Below are positions 10,946 to 17,610 of a stretch of DNA of 17,610 nucleotides, piece after piece. How positions within the stretch are numbered: position 1 is the stretch's first letter; every line of letters begins with the position of its first letter. Source of the stretch: Candidatus Woesebacteria bacterium (GTDB taxonomy: Bacteria > Patescibacteriota > Microgenomatia > UBA8517 > UBA10165); the NCBI GenBank assembly GCA_002686465.1, contig NZCP01000036.1, forward strand, positions 1 through 17,610. The letters run 5' to 3'. A model generated the notes under the pieces. It had not been told where the DNA came from and ran no database searches. It saw only the letters and a program-made list of their open reading frames with translations. Made by a program: the position numbers and the translations under genes.

Positions 10946-12376
10946 ATGATATTTAAAGGGAATTTAACAATTAATAAGTTACGAGATGGATTTTTGAAGA
11001 AGGAATTTTCTGTTCGGGAAGTTGTTGACCAATTAATTTCCCGGATTGAGAAGTATGACGGTGGAATTAATTCATTTTTGACCAAAACCTCAGATGAAGC
11101 TCGCAAAAAAGCAGATGGGGTAGATAAAAAGATTGCAAACTCGGGCGAGGATGTTTTTAGAGAATCCCCACTGCTCGGCATCCCAATCGCCCACAAAGAT
11201 CTTTTTTTAACCAAAGGGGTAAAGACAACTGCGGCATCAAAAGTTTTAGAGAATTATACTCCCCAATACTCCGCAACAGTTGTAGATAAATTTGCTAATG
11301 CTGGTGCTATAACACTAGGAAAGCTCAATTGCGACGCTTGGGGTCACGGTGCATCTGGAGAAAACTCGGATTTTAAAGCTACGAAAAATCCATGGAACAA
11401 AGATTATGTTCCAGGTGGGTCTTCAAGCGGCTCGGCAGCCGCAGTAGCTTCTGGATTTGCTGCTGCTACTACAGGGACCGACACTGGCGGCTCAACAAGA
11501 TTCCCGGCATCGTTTTGTGGTGTTGTAGGTCTTAAGCCGACTTACGGGAGGGTATCGCGGTATGGAGTTGTTGCAATGGCCTCTTCAATGGATTCAATGG
11601 GGCATTTGACCCAGACAGTTGAGGATTCTGCGTTAGTTTTAAGTGTTACTGCAGGACATGACGAGCACGACGCGACAAGTATCAGCGCACCAGTTCCCGA
11701 TTATAAAAAAGATTTAGAATCTGGGGTCAAAGGACTAAAGATAGGTCTACCGAAAGAGTATTTCAATAAAGGCATTGACGAAGACGTTATAACGAACGTT
11801 AGAACGGCCGTTAGAACGTTAGAGGAGCAAGGTGCAAAAGTGGAAGAGGTAAGTCTCCCACACACAGAATACGTAATCCCTGCGTACTATATAGTTATGT
11901 CATCTGAGGTCTCTTCTAATCTGGCGCGTTATGACGGGATTCGGTATGGACAAGGTCGTGGCGCATTTACGAATGAAGCCCGCCGCAGAATAATGCTTGG
12001 AACTCACTCGTTATCTTCTGGTTACAAAGATAAATATTACGGACAAGCAGAAGGTGTAAGGACATTGATCCGTCAGGATTTTGAGAAGGCGTTGGGGAAA
12101 GTTGATGTACTCCTTGCCCCAGTTTCACCAACTCCCCCTTTTAAATTTGGAGAAAGGACGGATGATCCTTTAAAGATGTATTTGTCGGACATTTTAACTG
12201 CAGCAGTTAACTTGGCCCAACTACCAGGTCTTACTGTTCCATGTGGATTTACTAAAAATAATCTTCCCCTCGGTTTTCAACTTATTGGAAAAGCTCTGGA
12301 TGAGGCAACCTTATTCAGAGTAGGACATGCATATCAAGAAGCAACCGATTGGCATACAAAGAGACCTAAATTATGA
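10946..12376 (+). CDS. gatA: Aspartyl/glutamyl-tRNA amidotransferase subunit A
   Basis: A 476-residue amidase-signature enzyme that hydrolyses glutamine and hands the ammonia to GatB for amidation of Glu-tRNA(Gln) and/or Asp-tRNA(Asn). The Ser-cisSer-Lys triad is complete: K84 (IPIAHKDLF), S159 (GGSSSGSAAA) and S183 (DTGGSTRFPAS). These keep the same spacing as the Staphylococcus enzyme (K79, S154, S178). VGLKPTYGRVSRYGVVAMASSMD is strongly conserved, and the end GLTVPCGF...LPLGFQLIG is typical. The ATG is preceded by only a weak AAAGAG, and a large hairpin lies just upstream, so translation may depend on gatC. Its stop overlaps gatB (ATGA). The presence of gatCAB implies the cell lacks at least one of GlnRS or AsnRS. 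Confidence 0.96.
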   Translation: MIFKGNLTINKLRDGFLKKEFSVREVVDQLISRIEKYDGGINSFLTKTSDEARKKADGVDKKIANSGEDVFRESPLLGIPIAHKDLFLTKGVKTTAASKVLENYTPQYSATVVDKFANAGAITLGKLNCDAWGHGASGENSDFKATKNPWNKDYVPGGSSSGSAAAVASGFAAATTGTDTGGSTRFPASFCGVVGLKPTYGRVSRYGVVAMASSMDSMGHLTQTVEDSALVLSVTAGHDEHDATSISAPVPDYKKDLESGVKGLKIGLPKEYFNKGIDEDVITNVRTAVRTLEEQGAKVEEVSLPHTEYVIPAYYIVMSSEVSSNLARYDGIRYGQGRGAFTNEARRRIMLGTHSLSSGYKDKYYGQAEGVRTLIRQDFEKALGKVDVLLAPVSPTPPFKFGERTDDPLKMYLSDILTAAVNLAQLPGLTVPCGFTKNNLPLGFQLIGKALDEATLFRVGHAYQEATDWHTKRPKL

Positions 12377-13692
12377 TTAAGTATCAACCAGTAATTGGAT
12401 TGGAAGTACACGTGGAGTTAAAGACTGACTCTAAGATGTTTTGTGCATGCTCTGCAGATCATTTTGCAAAGAAACCAAATACACAAGTCTGTCCTGTTTG
12501 CTTAGGTCTTCCAGGTGCACTTCCTGTTCCAAACGAAAAAGCAATTGAGTGGACGCAGAAGCTTGGGGCAGCACTTGGATGCAAGCTTGCAATAGATTCC
12601 CAGTTTGATCGAAAGCATTATTTTTATCCCGATCTTCCGAAAGGATACCAAATTAGCCAATATCAACATCCTCTGGCAGAGGGTGGAAAATTCCAGTCTG
12701 TAAATATAACGAGAGTTCATCTTGAGGAAGACACTGGGAAGTTGATGCATCAAAAAGTAGGTGACAAGAATGTTTCGTTGATCGATTTCAATAGAAGTGG
12801 AGTTCCTCTTGTTGAAATAGTTACTGATCCGGATTTTTCTTCTGCCTCCGGTGCAAAGAGTTTTGCTAGAGACCTTCAGCAGACTGTCCGACACCTAGGA
12901 GTTTCGGATGCGGATATGGAAAAAGGGTCAATGCGACTCGAAGCAAATATATCAGTTGGTGACAAGTCGCAAGCAACAAGTGACAAGTTGCCAAACTACA
13001 AAGTAGAACTAAAAAACATAAACTCATTTCGCTTTATGGAGGCAGCAATCAATTATGAGATAGAAAGACAAGAAAAGGTGTTAGAGAATGGTGAAAGTCT
13101 AATCCAGGAGACACGAGGGTATGATGAAAAAACTAAAATTACAAAACCACAACGTACAAAAGAAGAAGCACAAGATTATCGTTACTTTCCTGAACCTGAT
13201 ATCCCACCACTATCGTTTTCAAACACCCAACTAGAGAAGGTTAAAAGTGGGGTTAGTGAGCTACCTCAGGGCAAGAGAGAGAGTTTGGTGGCAGAGCATA
13301 AAATCCCAGAAATGTATGCCGCGGTGCTAACACGGACAGAAGAACTATCTGATTATTTTAGTGAGGCAGTTAAAATCGGTGATAAGCATGGTCTTGTTGC
13401 GAAAAAGATTGCTGATTTCCTAGTTAACAAAAAGACTGATATTAAAAAGGTTTCACCAGAGGGTTTAGTAAAAATGATAAAAGGTGACGGGGAGAAGTCA
13501 TCTTTATCAGATAAACATCTAGAAAAAGCAGTTGAAGACGTAGTCGGGAAAAACAAAGGAGCAGTTGCAGACTATAAAGCGGGAAAAGAAGTAGCTCTCA
13601 AGTTTCTTGTTGGGCAAGTAATGGCGAAAACAAAAGGTCAAGCCAACCCCAGAAAGGTTCAAGACCTGCTCTCTAAAAAGCTGAATGAGTAA
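12373..13692 (+). CDS. gatB: Aspartyl/glutamyl-tRNA amidotransferase subunit B
   Basis: A 439-residue kinase-amidotransferase subunit that binds the mischarged tRNA, activates the side chain with ATP and adds the ammonia supplied by GatA. The start YQPVIGLEVHVELKTDSKMF is diagnostic. The zinc knuckle has C24, C26, C40 and C43 (CAC...CPVC). The DLPKGYQISQY segment, the LEEDTGK motif, the DFNRSGVPLVEIVTDPD motif and the KNINSFRFMEAAINYEI segment all belong to the cradle domain. The C-terminal YqeY-like tail domain is present but the protein is about 35 residues shorter than usual (about 475), mostly in the linker and helical region. It overlaps gatA by 4 bp. It is probably the last gene of the unit, since dnaE has its own promoter. 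Confidence 0.96.
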   Translation: MIKYQPVIGLEVHVELKTDSKMFCACSADHFAKKPNTQVCPVCLGLPGALPVPNEKAIEWTQKLGAALGCKLAIDSQFDRKHYFYPDLPKGYQISQYQHPLAEGGKFQSVNITRVHLEEDTGKLMHQKVGDKNVSLIDFNRSGVPLVEIVTDPDFSSASGAKSFARDLQQTVRHLGVSDADMEKGSMRLEANISVGDKSQATSDKLPNYKVELKNINSFRFMEAAINYEIERQEKVLENGESLIQETRGYDEKTKITKPQRTKEEAQDYRYFPEPDIPPLSFSNTQLEKVKSGVSELPQGKRESLVAEHKIPEMYAAVLTRTEELSDYFSEAVKIGDKHGLVAKKIADFLVNKKTDIKKVSPEGLVKMIKGDGEKSSLSDKHLEKAVEDVVGKNKGAVADYKAGKEVALKFLVGQVMAKTKGQANPRKVQDLLSKKLNE

Positions 13693-13736
13693 GAGTTGGA
13701 CTTCTAAATCTTCGCGTTTGTTATGGGTTTTTCCTC

Positions 13737-13765
13737 TTGTGAAAATTTCTAAAAAAAGGTAATAT
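13737..13765 (+). promoter_or_regulatory. Promoter of dnaE, leaderless type
   Basis: TTGTGA (13737-13742), a 17-nt spacer and TAATAT (13760-13765) lie in the 79-bp gap after gatB. The -10 ends 6 nt before the dnaE ATG at 13772, and no Shine-Dalgarno is present. Confidence 0.6.
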
Positions 13766-13771
13766 TTTCGT

Positions 13772-16700
13772 ATGGCGAAAACAAAATTTGCCCATCTCCA
13801 CGTCCATACTGAGTATTCACTTCTTGATGGACTTTCGAACATTACCAAATTGATGAAGCGCGTCCGCGAACTCGGAATGGATTCTGTGGCTCTAACGGAC
13901 CATGGAGTTATGTACGGCGCAATTGAATTTTTAAAAGCGGGGGAAAAAGAAGGTGTAAAGCCCATTATTGGAATGGAGGCATACACAACAAATATAGATC
14001 ACAAAGTTAAGAAGGAAGGGGGTAAAAGGACAGAATCACATCATCTTTTACTGTTGGCAAAAAATGAGGAAGGGTATAAAAATCTGATGAAGTTAACAAC
14101 AATTGCTCATCTTGAGGGATATTACTACCGTCCAAGGTTTGATAAGGAGACGCTAAAGAAACATTCCAAAGGTCTTATTTGTACTTCGGCTTGTCCTTTA
14201 GGGGAGTTAGCACAGGCCCTCATTGCGGATAATTATAAGGAGGCGATATCTGTTGCAAAGTGGTTCCAAAAAGTCTTTGGGGAAGACTACTATCTTGAGA
14301 TACAGCGACATCAGTTCGACAAATACGCATCGCGCGCCGATAACCCAGAGGTTAAGGCAGAGTTAGAAAAAATGACCGAGTTTGAGAAGAAAATAAACGA
14401 GGGAGTAGTTAAGCTCTCTAGAGAGCTGGGGATTCCAATCGTTGCGACCAACGACTCGCACTATATAGATAAAACTGAGTCGGTTGCACAAGATGCCCTA
14501 ATTTGTGTTGCAACAGGCAAGAAAGTCTCGGAAACGAAAAGGATTCGCTTTGTTGACACCCCCACCTTCTATATCCGGTCTCCCAAGGAGATGAAAGAAA
14601 TTTTTGCCGATCTTCCGGACGCAATAGAAAATACAGTAAAGATTGCGAAAAAGTGCAATTTAACTGTAAGCACTCTTGGTAAGTGGTATTTCCCAGAGGC
14701 ACCAGTCCCTGAAGGTGAAACTCCTGGCAACTATCTTCGCAAGGTTGCACACAAAAGGTTGCTTGAAAAGATCCCTGATGCAGACGAGAAGATTAAGGAA
14801 AGGCTGGAATACGAATTGGGCATTATAGTCCCGAAGGGTTATGCACCTTATTTTCTTATTGTCATGGATATTGTGAATTGGGCAAACAAGCATGGGATTA
14901 TTACAAACACGCGAGGATCTGCTGCTGGGTCCCTAGTTTCATACGTCTTGGGCATATCAACTGTCAATCCCCTTACTTATAATTTACCTTTCGAGAGGTT
15001 TCTGAATCCATACAGACCGTCACCTCCTGATATTGATCTTGATGTTGCAGATGACCGGAGAGAAGAGATTATCGGGCATATAGTAAAGGAATATGGTAAA
15101 GATAAAGTTGCTCAAATTTGCACTTTTGGAAGAATGTTGGCGCGTGCCGCCGTTCGAGATGTTGCCCGAGTCTTGGATTATCCCTATGCCACAGGCGATA
15201 GGATTGCCAAAGTGATACCTCCGCCTAAGCAGGGATTCCCGATCGACATACCCAAAGGAATGGAACTTTCGCCAGAGCTTAAACAGCTGTATGATTCTGA
15301 TACAGATAGCCGGAGAGTTTTAGACTTAGCGCACCAAGTAGAAGGAAGCGCACGACATCTATCGGTTCATGCAGCTGGGATAGTTGTTTCTCCGACCAAG
15401 ATGACCGATTTTACACCGCTTCAACTTGAGCCGTCTGGGGACAAAATAATTACACAATACGAAATGCACGCATGCGAGGACGTTGGACTTATACAGTTTG
15501 ATATTCTGGGGATCAGGAATCTTTCTATTCTTGGGTCGGCTATCAAAACTGTACAAGACTCACGCAAAATAAAAACAGATCTTGCTAAAATTCCACTCGA
15601 TGACAAAAAGACTTTTGCGATGCTTGGTCGCGGAGAGACGATGGGAACATTCCAGCTTGGAAGTTCTGGCATGACTCGTTACCTCAAGGACCTTAAACCG
15701 ACACGGATCGAAGACCTTATGGTTATGGTTGCACTCTACCGTCCGGGACCTATTGCTGTTATCCCTGAGTACATCGCGAGGAAAAACAACCCCAAACTTG
15801 TAAAGTATCTTGATCCGCGTATGAAGAAATTCTTAGATAAATCTTATGGTCTTCTTGTCTACCAAGACGATCTTTTATTCTGTGCCCTAGACTTGGCGGG
15901 ATACACTTGGGAGGAAGCTGACAAGTTTAGAAAAGCCGTTGGAAAAAAGATTCCTGCTGAGATGGCAGCGCAAAAGAAAAAGTTCATAAAAGGCATTATT
16001 AAAAACGGGCAAACTAAAACTTTTGCAGAAATGCTTTGGAAGCTCTTTGAGCCATTCCAAGCGTATGGTTTCAATAAAGCTCATGCGGCCTCATACGGGA
16101 TGGTTTCCTACCAAACAGCATATATGAAGGCTAATTATCCTGTTGAGTTTATGTGTGCTCTTTTAACTGCGGAATCCGGCGACACGGATAAGATTTCTAG
16201 TGCTTTAGCTGAATGTAGACGCATGGGAATTAAAGTTTTGCCACCAGATGTTAATGAAAGCGATTACGGGTTTGGGGTGGTTGGGGATAATGAGTCTTTA
16301 GAGGGTAGGGCGATCCGCTTTGGTCTTTCGGCAATCAAAAACGTGGGAAAGGCAGCGATAGATAATATCCTGGTAACTAGAGAAAAAGGGAGATTCCTTT
16401 CTCTTTCCAATCTTTGTCAGAAAGTTGACAACCAAAAAGTTAATCGTAGAGTTTTAGAGAGTTTGATTAAAGCAGGGGCAATGGATGCCTTTGGAAAAAG
16501 AGCAGCACTGCTTGCAGCACTTGACGATATAAGAGGACGCCTGTCTGGACAGGGCAAGAACACTGTAGATGGACAAGCTGATCTGTTCGCGACCGATAAT
16601 AAGGAGGTACAATCTATCGAAGATAAACTTCCTGACATTGATGACTTTTCTAAAGAAGAGAAACTATCGCTAGAAAAGCAACTTCTTGGATTTTATCTAA

Positions 16701-17284
16701 CAGAGCATCCCTTGAGTGCATCGCTTGCTGCAGTGTCTGGCATTGTGACACACAAGTTATCGGAGATTTCAGCCGAAGAACACACTGGACAAAAAGTAAA
16801 ACTGGGGGCAATTGTTGCAACACAACGGGTTGTAGTTACTAAAAATAGTGGGCAAGAAATGGCTTTTGTAACGCTTGAGGATGATACAGGAAGTCTTGAT
16901 GTAATAGTTTTTCCAAAAATATTTGCCAAGACAAAGTCTTATTGGGCAGGGCACGACCCGCTTATTGTGGAGGGGACTGTAGAGTATCGAGAGGATTCTT
17001 TATCAGTAATAGTGGACCATGTTTACGGACTTGCGGATGCCGATACATCTGTCGACACAGCACGTAGTGAAAGCGATACGGTGTTTTTGCGCATACCTCG
17101 TGGGACAGCTCCGGCCGCGTTGGTCAAGGTTAATCGGATTCTCCAGTCCAATAAAGGGGAGACGAACATAGTTGTGATTGTAGAAAATGGTTTTGGAGAA
17201 AAAAAGATAACTTTGCCGTATGGTGTTTCTTGGTCGACAGGACTAGAGGAAAAGATTAAACAAAATCTCCGTAGAGAAATATAA
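13772..17284 (+). CDS. dnaE: DNA polymerase III subunit alpha (DnaE type)
   Basis: A 1170-residue replicative polymerase, similar in length to the 1160-residue E. coli enzyme. The N-terminal PHP domain begins FAHLHVHTEYSLLDG with H10 and H12, and keeps LTDHGVMYG, a later NDSH and other metal ligands, so it may be an active proofreading PHP rather than the decayed form of E. coli. The polymerase core has RGSAAGSLVSYVLGI, the PDIDLD motif with D420 and D422, and the third aspartate D577 in IQFDILGIRNL. Thumb and finger segments include LMVMVALYRPGPI and YGFNKAHAASYGMVSYQTAY. A helix-hairpin-helix-like segment (FGLSAIKNVGKAAI) and an OB-fold near 1010-1090 (VKLGAIVAT, LEDDTGSLDVIVFP) follow. This domain order is DnaE rather than PolC. 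It is transcribed from its own promoter. Confidence 0.97.
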   Translation: MAKTKFAHLHVHTEYSLLDGLSNITKLMKRVRELGMDSVALTDHGVMYGAIEFLKAGEKEGVKPIIGMEAYTTNIDHKVKKEGGKRTESHHLLLLAKNEEGYKNLMKLTTIAHLEGYYYRPRFDKETLKKHSKGLICTSACPLGELAQALIADNYKEAISVAKWFQKVFGEDYYLEIQRHQFDKYASRADNPEVKAELEKMTEFEKKINEGVVKLSRELGIPIVATNDSHYIDKTESVAQDALICVATGKKVSETKRIRFVDTPTFYIRSPKEMKEIFADLPDAIENTVKIAKKCNLTVSTLGKWYFPEAPVPEGETPGNYLRKVAHKRLLEKIPDADEKIKERLEYELGIIVPKGYAPYFLIVMDIVNWANKHGIITNTRGSAAGSLVSYVLGISTVNPLTYNLPFERFLNPYRPSPPDIDLDVADDRREEIIGHIVKEYGKDKVAQICTFGRMLARAAVRDVARVLDYPYATGDRIAKVIPPPKQGFPIDIPKGMELSPELKQLYDSDTDSRRVLDLAHQVEGSARHLSVHAAGIVVSPTKMTDFTPLQLEPSGDKIITQYEMHACEDVGLIQFDILGIRNLSILGSAIKTVQDSRKIKTDLAKIPLDDKKTFAMLGRGETMGTFQLGSSGMTRYLKDLKPTRIEDLMVMVALYRPGPIAVIPEYIARKNNPKLVKYLDPRMKKFLDKSYGLLVYQDDLLFCALDLAGYTWEEADKFRKAVGKKIPAEMAAQKKKFIKGIIKNGQTKTFAEMLWKLFEPFQAYGFNKAHAASYGMVSYQTAYMKANYPVEFMCALLTAESGDTDKISSALAECRRMGIKVLPPDVNESDYGFGVVGDNESLEGRAIRFGLSAIKNVGKAAIDNILVTREKGRFLSLSNLCQKVDNQKVNRRVLESLIKAGAMDAFGKRAALLAALDDIRGRLSGQGKNTVDGQADLFATDNKEVQSIEDKLPDIDDFSKEEKLSLEKQLLGFYLTEHPLSASLAAVSGIVTHKLSEISAEEHTGQKVKLGAIVATQRVVVTKNSGQEMAFVTLEDDTGSLDVIVFPKIFAKTKSYWAGHDPLIVEGTVEYREDSLSVIVDHVYGLADADTSVDTARSESDTVFLRIPRGTAPAALVKVNRILQSNKGETNIVVIVENGFGEKKITLPYGVSWSTGLEEKIKQNLRREI

Positions 17285-17309
17285 TATAGATGCAAATTTT
17301 TGCCTGAAA

Positions 17310-17318
17310 TGGTAAAAT
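17310..17318 (+). promoter_or_regulatory. Extended -10 promoter of rplS, leaderless type
   Basis: TGG-TAAAAT (17310-17318) ends 5 nt before the ATG at 17324, supporting that ATG over the in-frame one at 17333. The best -35 candidate, ATGCAA (17290-17295, 17-nt spacer), is weak. Confidence 0.55.
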
Positions 17319-17323
17319 TAGGC

Positions 17324-17610
17324 ATGGCATTGATGGCAATACACAACGAGAAGGAATTTCGCGTTGGTGATACTGTTCAAGTTCACCAAAAAATTCAAGA
17401 AGACGCTTCATCTGATAGCAAAGCAAACAAAAAAAGAACCCAAGAGTTCCAAGGTACGGTTATTGGAATAAATGGCAAAGAGGGTAATAAAATGTTCACT
17501 GTACGAAGACTTGGCAGCACGGGGATCGGAATTGAGCGCATTTTCCCTCTATACTCTCCTTTAATAGAAAGGGTTGAAGTTGTTGCGCGCGGGTTTGTCC
17601 GGCGCAGTAA
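17324..17610 (+). CDS. rplS: 50S ribosomal protein L19 (3' end cut by window)
   Basis: The reading frame is open to the end of the window: 95 complete codons plus two bases. It begins MALMAIHNEKEFRVGDTVQV, continues with KKRTQEFQGTVIGINGKEG, and carries the L19 signature FTVRRLGSTGIGIERIFPLY and SPLIERVEVVARGFVRRS near the end. The family usually has about 115-120 residues, so some 20-25 codons are missing. The loop after VHQKIQED is expanded by a polar stretch (ASSDSKANKK) compared with most L19 proteins. L19 sits at the interface of the ribosomal subunits. In many bacteria rplS is grouped with rpsP-rimM-trmD; here it stands alone behind dnaE, with its own promoter, at least on its 5' side. 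Confidence 0.93.
   Translation, partial: MALMAIHNEKEFRVGDTVQVHQKIQEDASSDSKANKKRTQEFQGTVIGINGKEGNKMFTVRRLGSTGIGIERIFPLYSPLIERVEVVARGFVRRS

Overview
The window looks like a piece of a small-genome Candidate Phyla Radiation (Patescibacteria) chromosome, probably a Microgenomates-type lineage. This is an inference from gene content and style: about 40% GC, tightly packed genes with start/stop overlaps, tRNA genes without an encoded CCA end, a stand-alone gatC-gatA-gatB set, a PHP-containing PolX and DnaE, and many short membrane-anchored proteins. TGA is used as a stop (for example at 854-856), so the SR1/Gracilibacteria code is not in use.

Layout: the 5' end of a tRNA gene (minus strand) opens the window. 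It is followed on the plus strand by a surface-glycan set: a GT2 glycosyltransferase overlapping an O-antigen ligase/polymerase-like membrane protein, a 248-bp GC-rich hairpin-filled intergenic block, and an NDP-sugar epimerase. Positions 3408-6729 are mostly minus strand: an Ig-like membrane-anchored protein directly behind tRNA-Thr(CGU), a ferredoxin-NADP reductase-like flavoprotein, a GIY-YIG protein, tRNA-Gly(CCC) with a terminator, a two-LysM membrane protein, an unrecognised 115-aa protein and tRNA-Asp(GUC). A 54-aa Cys-rich plus-strand gene is embedded among them. From 6795 to the end everything is on the plus strand: a CMP/dCMP deaminase-like protein, PolX, LemA, HtpX, GatC-GatA-GatB, DnaE and the start of rplS (L19).

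The gene set combines envelope construction (glycosyltransferase, ligase, epimerase, LysM and Ig-like proteins), DNA replication and repair (DnaE, PolX), membrane protein quality control (HtpX beside LemA) and tRNA-dependent amidation (GatCAB).

The most consistent unexplained signal is regulatory. Most genes that begin a transcription unit have a -10 element, often extended as TGn, ending only 5-10 nt before the start codon, so their mRNAs should be leaderless or nearly so. The tRNA genes have -10 boxes 8-12 nt before tRNA position 1, so their 5' leaders should also be very short. Two divergent promoters are strikingly symmetric: one 28-bp gap shares a single -10 read on both strands, and another shares a TTGAG-N5-CTCAA inverted repeat that supplies both -35 boxes. 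Other points worth attention are an apparent compensated G19A/C56U change in tRNA-Asp, a 28-bp palindrome between gatC and gatA, a cluster of perfect palindromes beside the GIY-YIG gene, and the structured block at 2017-2228. I found no CRISPR array, insertion sequence, phage module or rRNA. No gene-free stretch exceeds 300 bases; the longest is 2017-2264.
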